Program-made: the position numbers and the translations under genes
Assembly: GCA_965220415.1 (NCBI GenBank)
Contig: OZ244829.1
Coordinates: 2,542,001-2,606,000, forward strand
Reading direction: 5' to 3'
DNA: 64,000 bases
Source of the DNA: JAJDTR01 sp965220415
GTDB lineage: Bacteria; Poribacteria; WGA-4E; JAJDTR01
Notes under the pieces: generated by a model
Databases searched by the model: none
What the model saw: the letters and a program-made list of their open reading frames with translations, nothing else
What the model was told of the DNA's origin: nothing
Shown here: positions 43,032 to 52,652 of the stretch, one piece after another
How positions within the stretch are numbered: the first letter of the stretch is position 1
Layout: every line of letters starts with the position of its first letter

Positions 43032-44252
43032 ATGTCAACACGGAGTCGAATTTCACCACGTTTCTTCGTCAACCAACTCGCGACCGCACTAACCGATGAT
43101 TGGCAAACCGCCTACACGCTCGCCAAGTATCAGGTTGCGAAGGAAAGCTTCAACTGGAGACACCCATTCGGCGGCAAGCACGGAAAAGGCGACAGCGTGC
43201 AATTGGTCAGTTTGCGAATCACGGATATGTGCAATCTCAGGTGCCATTCCTGTGGACAGTGGGGCGATAACGGTTACCTGCTCGGTAAATCCCTGAAAGA
43301 GTTGAAGCAGCGTGAAGTGCCTGTCGAGGTGTATAAGCGGCTGGTCGATCAGATTGTTGACGCAGGTTGGTCGCCCGTATGGTACATCTGGGGCGGCGAG
43401 CCGATGCTATATCCCGGTTTGATTGAACTGTTGCACTACATCTCGGAGCGAGGCATGCCGATCTCGCTCGTGAGCAACGCCACCAACATCGCCAGGCGCG
43501 CCGACGATATTCTGGAGACCTGCAAAATCATCTATCTGAGTGTTGACGGACCGAACGAGGAAATCCACAACACGCAGCGTCCCGGAGTCACGGAGAATTA
43601 CGACAACTTTATCGACGTAAAAGCGGCACTGGAAACCTTGAGCGCCGAGAAAGAACGTCGGAATGTGGCATTTCCCTATATTGTGCCGTTGAGTTGCGTC
43701 ACGATGTACAACATTGACGTTGTCGTGGATCTGTATAAATTCACGAGTCAATTTGCCGATGCACAGATTTTCTATCTGACGTGGTGGATGGACTCGCATT
43801 CCGCGCAGGCGCATACGGAAGACTTTGAGCAGCGCTTCGGCTTTAAACCGCAAACCCATTACGGATGGATCGGCAACTGGAAAGATTTCGATCACGGCGT
43901 GATATTCGATCGATTCGAGGAAATGGAGAAACTGTCGGAATCGCAGCGGCGTTGTCCTCCCATGATGATGCCGCGTCTCAACACGCGAGAAGAGATTCAA
44001 ACGTACTATACGGATCACAACGAAACCTTCGACTACAATCAATGCGTGAGTATCTTCATGACAATGGAGATTGACAGCAACGGCGATGTCAGCCTTTGCC
44101 GCGACTACCACGACTACATCATCGGTAACATCCAGACCGACACCGTTTTGGATATGTGGAACAACGAAAAAGCACGGAAGTTCAGAACCTCAATCAGCAA
44201 TGACGGGATTATGCCGGTATGCCGCCGCTGTTGCGGTCTCATGGGGTTTTGA
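43032..44252 (+). CDS. Radical SAM protein with SPASM-type C-terminus
   Basis: Iron-sulfur enzyme of 406 residues. The radical SAM cluster motif is CNLRCHSCGQW (C-x3-C-x2-C, about residues 67-74). GGEPMLYPGLIELLHYISER and LVSNATNIARR are the usual SAM-binding strands. The C-terminal part has CVSIFMTMEIDSNGDVSLC and CRRCCGLMGF, resembling a SPASM auxiliary-cluster domain. Such proteins modify peptides, sugars or lipids; the substrate is not evident. Its position after an HpnI-like glycosyltransferase recalls HpnH-type partners, but HpnH is shorter and lacks this C-terminus. AAGGAATAATA precedes the ATG. Confidence 0.85.
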   Translation: MSTRSRISPRFFVNQLATALTDDWQTAYTLAKYQVAKESFNWRHPFGGKHGKGDSVQLVSLRITDMCNLRCHSCGQWGDNGYLLGKSLKELKQREVPVEVYKRLVDQIVDAGWSPVWYIWGGEPMLYPGLIELLHYISERGMPISLVSNATNIARRADDILETCKIIYLSVDGPNEEIHNTQRPGVTENYDNFIDVKAALETLSAEKERRNVAFPYIVPLSCVTMYNIDVVVDLYKFTSQFADAQIFYLTWWMDSHSAQAHTEDFEQRFGFKPQTHYGWIGNWKDFDHGVIFDRFEEMEKLSESQRRCPPMMMPRLNTREEIQTYYTDHNETFDYNQCVSIFMTMEIDSNGDVSLCRDYHDYIIGNIQTDTVLDMWNNEKARKFRTSISNDGIMPVCRRCCGLMGF

Positions 44253-44408
44253 TCGCCCTCTACCGGCGCTTTCTCTGGCTGCTCGGCTTGGATTGCCAAA
44301 TCCAAGCCTTGACCGATAAAAGGTTTCCAACCGGCTTGCCCAACACGGCAAATCCGATTCTTGCTGACGATATCGCCAATCATCCGATATCACACACATC
44401 GCATTTTC

Positions 44409-45317
44409 ATGTACACAATCCTCGCCATCTGCTTAGCTTCCATCTGCTCAATAGAGCCTTCCATAGACTCATCCAACAAAGTTGAGCTTGAACCCACCGA
44501 AAAACAGTTGCTCTACGCCGAGCAACTATTCGATGCGCGTACTTACAATCCCGCTATTCTTGAGTACAAGCGGTTCCTTTTTTACCAGCCGTACACCGAC
44601 ATGGCGGATTTTGCCCGCTATCGCATTGCCCAAGCGCACTACTACCAAGGTAACCGTGAATACTCCCGGCAACTGTTCGGGGAATTCATAGAAACCTATC
44701 CCGAATCCCCGCTGTATCACAACGCTCAGCTAATGCTCGGGAAAACGCACCTGGACGACGGAGAATACGCCACCGCGCGATCTGCCTTCTTCCGGATTCT
44801 GCAGGCGAAGGGTGATGAACGTCTGCAGATTCAAGCCCAATACCTGCGCGGATGGTGCTATGTACACGATCGAAACTGGTTTAAGGCGATAACCGAATTT
44901 CGCAACATCCGTCAACTGCGCGGGGAGAATCGTGACACTGAAACTTTCGACGCCCGACTTGAACAATCCGCTACCAAACTTGCCGACACCACTCTCGCCA
45001 ATACGCCGTTGCCGCTAAAATCTCCGAGACTTGCTCAGTTAATGTCCACGGTTGTCCCCGGGAGCGGCCAAATCTACGCCGGTAAAACCCGCAACGGTCT
45101 AATCTCATTAGGAATCAATGCGGCGTTCTTCTACCTGCTGGGGGATTCGGTTGCGGATAAGCGTTACGTTGATGCGGTTGGAATCTTTCTGGTGGGTTCC
45201 CGGTTCTATTGGGGCAATCGCCACAATGCGAAGAAGTGGGCGATGGAGCACAACCGAGATCTTGAGATGGACTTGATTGAGCGATTAAAAGCTATTGAGC
45301 GTGAAGGCACCGAATAG
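44409..45317 (+). CDS. Envelope TPR protein with C-terminal membrane segment
   Basis: A 302-residue protein with an N-terminal export signal (ILAICLASICSIEPSIDSS). Residues about 30-190 are TPR-like helices (EKQLLYAEQLFDARTYNPAI, YRIAQAHYYQGNREYSRQLF, AQLMLGKTHLDDGEYATARS) resembling YfiO/BamD-like repeats. A hydrophobic end (about 215-270) begins VVPGSGQIYAGKTRNGLISL, a pattern seen in small membrane proteins of diderms. The start is uncertain: ATGs at 44361 and 44409 lack clear ribosome sites, and I prefer 44409 because it gives a cleaner signal peptide. It follows the radical SAM gene on the same strand. Confidence 0.72.
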   Translation: MYTILAICLASICSIEPSIDSSNKVELEPTEKQLLYAEQLFDARTYNPAILEYKRFLFYQPYTDMADFARYRIAQAHYYQGNREYSRQLFGEFIETYPESPLYHNAQLMLGKTHLDDGEYATARSAFFRILQAKGDERLQIQAQYLRGWCYVHDRNWFKAITEFRNIRQLRGENRDTETFDARLEQSATKLADTTLANTPLPLKSPRLAQLMSTVVPGSGQIYAGKTRNGLISLGINAAFFYLLGDSVADKRYVDAVGIFLVGSRFYWGNRHNAKKWAMEHNRDLEMDLIERLKAIEREGTE

Positions 45318-45479
45318 TGCAATAATCGCTTGCAATCGAGGATATTCGATTCCAATCGTAGGGAAGTTTTGTTAGTCGCGAGTCCGAACTCGCTCCTATA
45401 GGCTACTAACACGATCAAGTGAACGAATAAGAAGGAGATTCTAATCCGCGATATCCGCGTAATCTGCGTAATCCGTGAT

Positions 45480-48134
45480 TCAGAATTGGTTAGCTACGAA
45501 CACCAAATCGAGAATGTTGACAAGCCCATCCCCATTCACATCCCCCTTCTTGCTGTCCGTTCCAAGCGCTTGCGCAACGATTGTCAAGTCGAGGATATTT
45601 ACCACGCCATCGCCGTTCACGTCCGCAGGATTCTTCGGTTTCACCCGCAGGTACATCTCGCCATCGTAGTTAGGGAGGGCGTGCGTCGTCCCCTCCGCTC
45701 TACTCGCAACGCCGTTAACCAGCTCGGGAAACGTAATCTCTTGTGTTCCCCCGCTGTGGTTATAAACTGCCCAGCCGTTGGTATATTCGCGGATGTACAG
45801 ACCGGGACGATTGTCGTAAAGTTGCGCCTTCTCTTCACTTAGCGGGCGACCAAGGTCGGCATCCCAGAAGTCGTACCAATAGTGGCTGTCGCCAGTTCCT
45901 ATGGCAAAAAGAACATAGCCGTCGGAATGGGTCAAACTCAACGTCGTGATGGCGCGCATCCAGCGGAGATTTGTTGGACTGTCTGGCGGTTCGTTGGGAT
46001 TGCTCCCGCCTTGAAGACTGTTTATCCTGGGTTCTCTTAGGTTCTGTTCTAACCAGAGCAACGAGTTCTCTACTCGGGTAAGTGATTCTTCAAGACGATC
46101 GCCGGTTTTAGCGTGCGGCACTGACGACTCCATGTAACCGCCGTTGAGGTAATGTCCGGTTCTTCGGATTACACGGTCATTGGTGTTACCCATTATCAAA
46201 AAGTCGGGTCTCGTCTCGGCACGAATGCGCTGAAGAATGTTGTCGCGAGCGCGTTGCTCCGCTTCATTTCCGACATACCCCTCAGTCCAACCGAACTGGT
46301 TACCGGCAAGAACAACACCATCGTCTCTCCACCAATCAAACATAATGCCGTCGTACAAACCGCACTTCGATACGGCAATAGCCTGCCGGACAATTATCTC
46401 CTGAACATCGGGGTGCGTAAAATCAATTAGACGGTCACCTTCGCCTAGTTCCACGATATTTCCTTGGGCATCCCTTATCCAATAGGGCGAGTTTGTAGGA
46501 AAGTAATCGGAACCGGCATCTCTCATTCTGATCTCAGCGAGAAAAATCATATTTGGATTCAGCAGAAGGAGTTGGTCTCGTAGTATTAGAGCTCTCTCAT
46601 GATCGCCTCGCACCTCCCAACCATCCCCTGTATTAAAAAATTGTTGATCGAAGAAAAGACAACAAATAAATAAATCGTGTTGAGAACTTTGCTCTATCTC
46701 TGATACATGCGGCTGATTAAGCGTAACAGGTGACCATATGGCGAAGACAGACGGAAAGGTTCTATTTTCCAACCGCGGCTGAAGAGGGTGTGGTCGCATT
46801 TCACACGATTGGTCGTAATTGAGGTAGGTTAAGGAAAGTGCGTCGAGAGGGCTGTGATCCGCTATGTCATTTCGTCCTATTCCCAAAGAAGTTAATTGGG
46901 TCAGGTTGGAAAGTGGACTAATATCGGCTATGCGATTGTGGCTCAGATCGAGTTCGGTTAATTGGGTGAGATTTGCAAGCGGATTAATATCGACTATACG
47001 ATTGCGGCTCAAAAATAGGCGAGTTAATTTAATCAGATTTGCAAGCGGACTAATGTCGACAATTTCACATTGCCAGGCGTAGAGACTATCCAATTGGGTG
47101 AGTTTCGCTAAAGGTGAAAGGTCGGAGATTGGGTTTCTGTCCAACTGCACATACTCCAAGTTTATCAGGTCGGCAAGAGGTGAAAGATTACTGACACGGT
47201 TTTCAAAGAAGTTTACCCCAGTAATGTTGACGGCATGTTCCAGTCCACTGAGGTCTTCTATCTGTTTGCCTTGAGCTTCAAGATACGTTAATTCCAGCAT
47301 GTTCGCTTGCGTGATGGCGACATCACCGGGCAGGTGGAGGGCTTCTCGGATGGCGATGCGGAGATTCGGATCGGGAATGTCGACAAGCGGACTGTCTGGG
47401 GCGAATATGGGGTTGTTTAGAGTATTAAGGTGTTCTAAATTTGTGAGATTCTCAAGAGGAGTAACATCGGTAATACGATTGTTTTGAAGGTCGAGGTATT
47501 CTAAATTTGTCAGATTCTCAAGTGGACTCACATCGACAATTTCATTCTGGTTTAGCGCCAATGTAGTTAACCGCGTGAGGTTAGCAAGTGGACTAATAAC
47601 GACAATGCGATTGTGGCTCAGATTGAGCTCGGTCAATTGGGTTAGATTTGCAAGCGCACTAATATCGACTATACGGTTGCGGCTCAAAAACAGGCGAGTT
47701 AATTTAGTCAGATTTGCAAGTGGGCTGATATCGATAATCTGACATTGCCAGACGTAGAGACTATCTAATTGGGTAAGTTTTGCTAAAGGTGAAAGGTCGG
47801 AGATTGGATTTCTGTCCAACTGCATATATTCTAAGTGTATCAACTCCGCAAGCGGTGAAAGATTGGTAATCTGGTTTTCAAAAAAGTTTACCCCGGTAAT
47901 GTTGACAGCATATTCCAGCCCACTAAGGTCTTTTATCTTTTTGTCTCGAACTTCAAGATATGTTAATTGCCTCATGTTCGCTTGTGTGATGGGAACGCCA
48001 TCGGAGAGGTTGAGAGCTTCCCTGACTGCGGTACGTAAGTTGGTATCGGGTATATCGACCTGTTGCGCAAATAGTGGGAAGCACAAAGCGATATAGAACA
48101 AAAGACTGAATGTGACGTTCTGTCGGAATTTCAT
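45480..48134 (-). CDS. Secreted LRR (duplicated), glycosidase-like and dockerin protein
   Basis: An 884-residue paralogue of the protein at 14071-16119. The signal peptide is at 1-23 (FSLLFYIALCFPLFAQ). LRR block 1 (about 24-250) and LRR block 2 (about 255-440) are near copies; each starts VDIPD-x-NLR and contains DRNPISDLSPLAKLTQLDSL. A glycosidase-like barrel follows (about 465-800, SKCGLYDGIMFDWWRDDG, PDFLIMGNTNDR, TTLSLTHSDGYV). Two dockerin loops end it (DVNGDGVVNILDLTIVAQAL and GDVNGDGLVNILDLVFVANQ). AAGGAG lies 6 bases before the ATG at 48134. An extra 40-residue insert (QSSQHDLFICCLFFDQQFF) is absent from the paralogue. Confidence 0.83.
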   Translation of the reverse strand: MKFRQNVTFSLLFYIALCFPLFAQQVDIPDTNLRTAVREALNLSDGVPITQANMRQLTYLEVRDKKIKDLSGLEYAVNITGVNFFENQITNLSPLAELIHLEYMQLDRNPISDLSPLAKLTQLDSLYVWQCQIIDISPLANLTKLTRLFLSRNRIVDISALANLTQLTELNLSHNRIVVISPLANLTRLTTLALNQNEIVDVSPLENLTNLEYLDLQNNRITDVTPLENLTNLEHLNTLNNPIFAPDSPLVDIPDPNLRIAIREALHLPGDVAITQANMLELTYLEAQGKQIEDLSGLEHAVNITGVNFFENRVSNLSPLADLINLEYVQLDRNPISDLSPLAKLTQLDSLYAWQCEIVDISPLANLIKLTRLFLSRNRIVDINPLANLTQLTELDLSHNRIADISPLSNLTQLTSLGIGRNDIADHSPLDALSLTYLNYDQSCEMRPHPLQPRLENRTFPSVFAIWSPVTLNQPHVSEIEQSSQHDLFICCLFFDQQFFNTGDGWEVRGDHERALILRDQLLLLNPNMIFLAEIRMRDAGSDYFPTNSPYWIRDAQGNIVELGEGDRLIDFTHPDVQEIIVRQAIAVSKCGLYDGIMFDWWRDDGVVLAGNQFGWTEGYVGNEAEQRARDNILQRIRAETRPDFLIMGNTNDRVIRRTGHYLNGGYMESSVPHAKTGDRLEESLTRVENSLLWLEQNLREPRINSLQGGSNPNEPPDSPTNLRWMRAITTLSLTHSDGYVLFAIGTGDSHYWYDFWDADLGRPLSEEKAQLYDNRPGLYIREYTNGWAVYNHSGGTQEITFPELVNGVASRAEGTTHALPNYDGEMYLRVKPKNPADVNGDGVVNILDLTIVAQALGTDSKKGDVNGDGLVNILDLVFVANQF

Positions 48135-48222
48135 CAATTTCTCCTTTTCCATCTATGCGAATCGTTTTCTCATCTCACCGTCAAGCCCCGATGACTATCT
48201 TGATGAGCAGCCATTCGTAATC

Positions 48223-49320
48223 CTAACATTCCTGCAAGCGTCGAGTCAACAGACACTCTCCATCAGTAACCGATACTTCAATCGCGAGAACCAAAATGGG
48301 GCGTGCATCCCTTTCCTCCGTGACAAAAGCCGACAACTTGAGTTCATCCTTGCGGGTAACGATGATATAGTCGGCCCCCGCCCGTTGCGCCTCTTGCTGA
48401 ATCCTTGCGACCTCCGCACGTGAGTATTGATGATGGTCGGGAAACGGCAGCAAATCAATAGCCTCAGGCGCATACCGGTGCAGCGTTTCTACAAATGCCC
48501 CCGGATTGCCAATTCCGCACACAGCCAATAGGTTCTTCCCCTTCAAGAGGCAGAAATCAACGTTCCCGCCCCCACCTAGCCGGTAGAGCCGCGTCGGCTC
48601 ATGGCGGCTCTCTATAATCGGCGTATCCCCTACCAGCTTGGCAATATCCTCGCGTATCTTGCCTGCGGATCCTACCATGTCAACTCGGGTGAGCATAATC
48701 AGATCCGCCCGCCGCAACGCCGAAACCGGTTCGCGTAAAGTTCCCGCAGGCAGCAGCTTCCCCGTTCCGAACGGCTGAGTTGCGTCGACGGTCACGATAT
48801 CCAGATTGCGCCCCAATTTTCGGTGTTGAAAACCGTCATCCAAAATGAGTACGTCACACTTTAATCGTTCCAAGGCGTGGCAGCCGGCTTCATGGCGATC
48901 TTTCCCGATGAGCACCGGAACGCTTGGCAGCTCCCGTGCGATCATCACGGCTTCATCGCCGCCTGCCTCCACGGACGAAAAAATCTCTTGACCGTCCGAC
49001 ACGACGTGTGACCCCGGTGTTTTTTGTTGGCGGTGATAGCCGCGCAACAGGATGGCTGGACGGCGACCCGCATCTAGCAACGCCTTTGCAATCCAAATGA
49101 CTACCGGCGTTTTGCCCGTGCCGCCGGACACAATGTTGCCGACACTTATCACGGTGCAGGGAAGCTGTTTCGATTTGAGGAGGCGGGAGTCGTAGAACCA
49201 ATTGCGGATGTTGAGCATCGCAGCATAGACGTAACTCAACGGCGTCAGCAGGGTTAGCAGCAGGGAGGGAACAAAACCCGTGACTTTCCGCGTGATAACG
49301 AAGTAAAGATAGTTTCTCAT
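48223..49320 (-). CDS. lpxK: Tetraacyldisaccharide 4'-kinase
   Basis: Phosphorylates the 4' position of the lipid A disaccharide at the inner membrane. The 365 residues hold an N-terminal membrane-associated segment (FVPSLLLTLLTPLSYVYAAM), the P-loop SVGNIVSGGTGKTPVVIW, RGYHRQ, LILDDGFQHRKLGRNLDIV with the catalytic DDGFQH, PAGTLREPVSALRRADLIM and the late FPDHHQYS. Its ATG overlaps the lpxB stop by four bases. With lpxB it shows that the organism makes lipid A and so has an LPS-type outer membrane. Confidence 0.95.
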   Translation of the reverse strand: MRNYLYFVITRKVTGFVPSLLLTLLTPLSYVYAAMLNIRNWFYDSRLLKSKQLPCTVISVGNIVSGGTGKTPVVIWIAKALLDAGRRPAILLRGYHRQQKTPGSHVVSDGQEIFSSVEAGGDEAVMIARELPSVPVLIGKDRHEAGCHALERLKCDVLILDDGFQHRKLGRNLDIVTVDATQPFGTGKLLPAGTLREPVSALRRADLIMLTRVDMVGSAGKIREDIAKLVGDTPIIESRHEPTRLYRLGGGGNVDFCLLKGKNLLAVCGIGNPGAFVETLHRYAPEAIDLLPFPDHHQYSRAEVARIQQEAQRAGADYIIVTRKDELKLSAFVTEERDARPILVLAIEVSVTDGECLLTRRLQEC

Positions 49321-50435
49321 GATTCGACGTAGCCCAATACCAACTCAGCCGTTCGTTCCGCCGCCCCGGATTCTCCGAGTTGCTCCCGTACTTTGCAAAG
49401 CGCCTTGCGCTGTTCGTCTTGTTTTTCGGAATTTTGTAGTAAATCGAGCGCGATTGAGGTTATTCGCTCAACCTCTACCTCATCTTGCAAGAGTTCGGGA
49501 ACGATGTGGCGCCCGGCAACGATATTCGGCAACGCGCTCGAATCGAGTTTGACGAACCGCTGCGCCGTCCACCAACTGAGCCGGGACAGCTTGTAGAGCA
49601 CGATCATCGGTGTCAAGAGGCATGCGGCTTCAAGCGTAGCTGTGCCCGATGCTACCAATAGCAGGTCGGAGGCACGCATCGCCTCATACGTCGCATCTTT
49701 GACGATGTTAACCGAGGGGGCTTCGGACAAGGTTTCCGGAGGGATGCTCGGCGCCAGTGGTAAAATCAACTGGCAATCGGGTAGGGTTCGACGAATTTGC
49801 TCGGCGGCGTTCAACATCACGGGATACAACGCTTCCACCTCTCGCCGCCGACTGCCCGGCATTAAGCCAAGCACCGGGGCATTCGCCGCCAAGCCAAGTT
49901 TCTCACGGGCTTCGGTGATGCCGAGGTTCGAGTTCGCGTAGTCCAATAGTGGATGACCGACGAATCGTGCGTGCGCACCCGCACGTTGGTAGAAGTCTGC
50001 CTCAAAAGGAAAGATTGAGGCGACCGCGCGTGTTCTTTTCGCGATTTTCTTCGCGCGATAGCCGCGCCATGCCCACGCTTTCGGAGGGATATAGTAGACG
50101 ACCGGTATTTGCAGTCGATGCGCGCAGGCGGCAAGCCCCATGTTAAATTCCGCGAAATCGACGAGTACGACCGCGTCGGGGCGCCTTTTACGAATGAGCC
50201 GCTTTAAGTGCCGCTGTTTTTTTAGGAAAGCCGGAATCGCCGAAAGCACCTCTCCGATGCCCATCACCGCCGAATCACGAATGTGATAAACGAGGGAGAC
50301 CCCTGCGGCTTCCATACGATCGCCGCCCATCCCGAAGAGTTCGATATCGGGACGGAGAGTTTTGAGTTGAGTTGCAACCCGAGATGCCTGCAAGTCGCCG
50401 GATGGCTCACCGGCAACGATTAGAATCGCTGGCAT
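49317..50435 (-). CDS. lpxB: Lipid-A-disaccharide synthase
   Basis: GT19 enzyme that joins UDP-2,3-diacylglucosamine and lipid X into the lipid A disaccharide. The 372 residues begin MPAILIVAGEPSGDLQASRV. Family motifs FGMGGDRMEAAGV, VMGIGEVLSAIPAFLKKQRH, YYIPPKAWAWRGYRAKKI, FPFEADFYQRAG, FVGHPLLDY, GLMPGSRRREVEALYP and SGTATLEAACLLTPMIVLYK are all present. It is first in a coupled lpxB-lpxK pair. Confidence 0.97.
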   Translation of the reverse strand: MPAILIVAGEPSGDLQASRVATQLKTLRPDIELFGMGGDRMEAAGVSLVYHIRDSAVMGIGEVLSAIPAFLKKQRHLKRLIRKRRPDAVVLVDFAEFNMGLAACAHRLQIPVVYYIPPKAWAWRGYRAKKIAKRTRAVASIFPFEADFYQRAGAHARFVGHPLLDYANSNLGITEAREKLGLAANAPVLGLMPGSRRREVEALYPVMLNAAEQIRRTLPDCQLILPLAPSIPPETLSEAPSVNIVKDATYEAMRASDLLLVASGTATLEAACLLTPMIVLYKLSRLSWWTAQRFVKLDSSALPNIVAGRHIVPELLQDEVEVERITSIALDLLQNSEKQDEQRKALCKVREQLGESGAAERTAELVLGYVES

Positions 50436-50684
50436 GTTTTCACACTCGCATCTCGTCGGTGAATCAGAAAAAAATGCTGCCGATTTCTTTCCGGGGGTTG
50501 GGGGTTCAACCGGCCGATAAGTGGGAGATCAGAGGGATGGCTGATGACTGCGCTTGAGGATTCTGATAGTAAATCCCTTAAACGACCAGAATCGTAGGGG
50601 GGAGGTTCTCTCGCCCTATCCGGCGGGATAGTGCCTATTTCAAGCGACCGAATAAACCACGGAAATCTTCATCGCGCACAACCA

Positions 50685-51728
50685 CTAAGGCATCATACCC
50701 GGAATGCGCAGCCCGGCAGTTTCGTCCAACCCGAACATCACATTCAGGTTCTGCACCACCGCACTTGACGCGCCCTTGCCGAGGTTGTCAATCGCAGCCA
50801 TAACGACGACGCGATTTGTTCGCACGTCAACTTCAAGCCCGATGTCACAGTAGTTTGTTCCGGCAACCGCTTTTGTCTGCGGGTATTCCCCCGGATCGAG
50901 AACACGGACGAACGGCTCTTTTTCATAGTATTTCGAATAAATCGTCGACAACGACTCGGTTGAAATTTCGGCTTTGAGTTGGAAGTAGAGCGTACTCAGA
51001 ATACCCCGCGTCATCGGGACGATGTGGGGCGTAAAGGTCACGCGGATTGTCTCGCCCGCAATCTTGCTCAACTCCTGCTCGATCTCCGGGGTGTGGCGAT
51101 GGGTGCCGATGTTGTATGCGATGAAATTCGATTCTCGATTGGGATAGTGTGTTGTCGCGCTGGGGGTGCGCCCGGCGCCGGAGATTCCGGACTTCGAGTC
51201 GATGATGATAGAGTTTCGCTCCACCAAATCTCTGGCAAGCAGCGGCAGCGTGGGAAGAATGGCGCTTGTCGGATAGCACCCGGGATTCGCCACGAGTTCT
51301 GCCGTGCGAATCTCGTTTCGATAAAGTTCCGGCAAACCGTAAACTGCTCGCTCCATCCACTCGGGGTCCGAGTGCTCGACATGATACCATCCCTCGTACG
51401 TGTCAGGATCGTCCAAACGGTAATCTGCACTGAAATCAATGACGCGAAGCCCCTGCCTTAGAATCTCCGGTACATACGACATCGCAACCTTGTGGGGGAC
51501 GGCAAGAACGACCACGTCCACCCGATCTGCGAGCGTCTCAATCTCCAACGGTTCGAATTCAAGGTCGATTAAGCCGCGAAGGTTCGGCATTATCCGGTCA
51601 ACTCGCTGGCCCGGATACGTCTCCGACGTGACCATCTCGATTTTTAACTCGCCCGGGTGGCTAATCAGGAAACGCAACAACTCGCTGCTCGTATAACCTG
51701 ACGCCCCCACAATGCCAACCTTAACCAT
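50685..51728 (-). CDS. argC: N-acetyl-gamma-glutamyl-phosphate reductase
   Basis: NADPH-dependent reductase of the third step in arginine synthesis. The 347 residues match the long ArgC form: MVKVGIVGASGYTSSELLRF (NADP site), FSADYRLDD, LVANPGCYPTSAILPTLPLL with the catalytic Cys, SGISGAGRTPS and HRHTPEIEQEL with the active-site His. I chose the ATG at 51728; a longer in-frame start at 51821 adds 31 residues with no family match. It is a single gene here; no other arg genes are in the window. Confidence 0.95.
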   Translation of the reverse strand: MVKVGIVGASGYTSSELLRFLISHPGELKIEMVTSETYPGQRVDRIMPNLRGLIDLEFEPLEIETLADRVDVVVLAVPHKVAMSYVPEILRQGLRVIDFSADYRLDDPDTYEGWYHVEHSDPEWMERAVYGLPELYRNEIRTAELVANPGCYPTSAILPTLPLLARDLVERNSIIIDSKSGISGAGRTPSATTHYPNRESNFIAYNIGTHRHTPEIEQELSKIAGETIRVTFTPHIVPMTRGILSTLYFQLKAEISTESLSTIYSKYYEKEPFVRVLDPGEYPQTKAVAGTNYCDIGLEVDVRTNRVVVMAAIDNLGKGASSAVVQNLNVMFGLDETAGLRIPGMMP

Positions 51729-52015
51729 TGGGATTCGCGCTCCTCGTCGTGTCGTGCCTAATTCTAGAATATCGGTGAGTCTAAATTCCCCGTGAACGAT
51801 GAAGAATTGTAGCACCGGCAACGACGGATGTCAAGCGTCAAACTCAGACGCCAACGCTTCTACGCCGCCTCAGGTCCCCGATTTTGCCCGATAGATAGAA
51901 CATAGAACTCCCTTCAGCGAAGATGCGACGAGATTTTTGCCTCGATTCCGTTGCACCACTTCATGCCGGCGTTTTACTCACCACTAGTTTACGACTCTAT
52001 AATCAATTCCATTCA

Positions 52016-52116
52016 TATTTACACATATTTCGGTAGGTGCGGTTAGAAACCGCACCTACGAGACTGACAAGTACCGGTTCGGTTAGGAAACCAAACCTAT
52101 TGCAGTGTGTAAATAA
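52016..52116. mobile_element. Double-hairpin MITE, family D copy 2
   Basis: Ends ATTTACACATATTTCGGTAG and TATTGCAGTGTGTAAAT, inverted, enclosing GGTGCGGTT/AACCGCACC and GGTTCGGTT/AACCAAACC hairpins in the same order as 11133-11234. The second hairpin here has one arm mutation. The rest of 51729-52138 shows nothing else. Confidence 0.75.
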
Positions 52117-52138
52117 TTATTGGTTTTACTACAAATGC

Positions 52139-52480
52139 CTACCCAAAATGTATCCAATGCCCATCGGGATCTTGAAAACTCAGACTCGGACCGCGCCGCG
52201 TGAGTGGAATATTCCTCTGGCGAAGCGTATCAAGCGCTTCCTCTTCCGTTACCTCATGTAGATCGAGCGCAAGATGATGCACCCCGGCGCCAATTTGCGC
52301 CGGATCGGACGCTTGGAACAATGCCAACACTTCACCGTTTGCCAAACGCAAAAAGATGCGATTCTCTGCGGCACGTACCTCTTCCAGTCCCAAGTTAGCA
52401 ATATACCAGTCGGCAGACTTTCGCACATCACTCACCCAGATAGCAACGTGATTGAAACCTTCCGCTTTTATACTCGACAT
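52139..52480 (-). CDS. VOC superfamily (glyoxalase/bleomycin-resistance-like) protein
   Basis: A 113-residue protein forming one pair of beta-alpha-beta-beta-beta modules. The metal-site pattern is seen at FNHVAIWVSDV (His near the start), ADWYIANLGLEEV, HHLALDLHEV and PDGHWIHFG. VOC enzymes include glyoxalase I, epimerases, dioxygenases and binding proteins; the precise reaction cannot be told. Its promoter side faces the divergent glycosyltransferase gene. Confidence 0.8.
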   Translation of the reverse strand: MSSIKAEGFNHVAIWVSDVRKSADWYIANLGLEEVRAAENRIFLRLANGEVLALFQASDPAQIGAGVHHLALDLHEVTEEEALDTLRQRNIPLTRRGPSLSFQDPDGHWIHFG

Positions 52481-52652
52481 TGCCTTCTACCTCCTTTCTT
52501 TCAAAACCGCAATAGATATTATCATATTCTGAGCCGTGCCGGACACACGAAAAGAGTTGATTCGATTACGCCCGTGTGTTATGCTCTTTAAGGTGCGGGT
52601 TGTCTATACCTAACGGTTCAACTGCTTAATGGCGAGAGATTGGTGTATTTAT

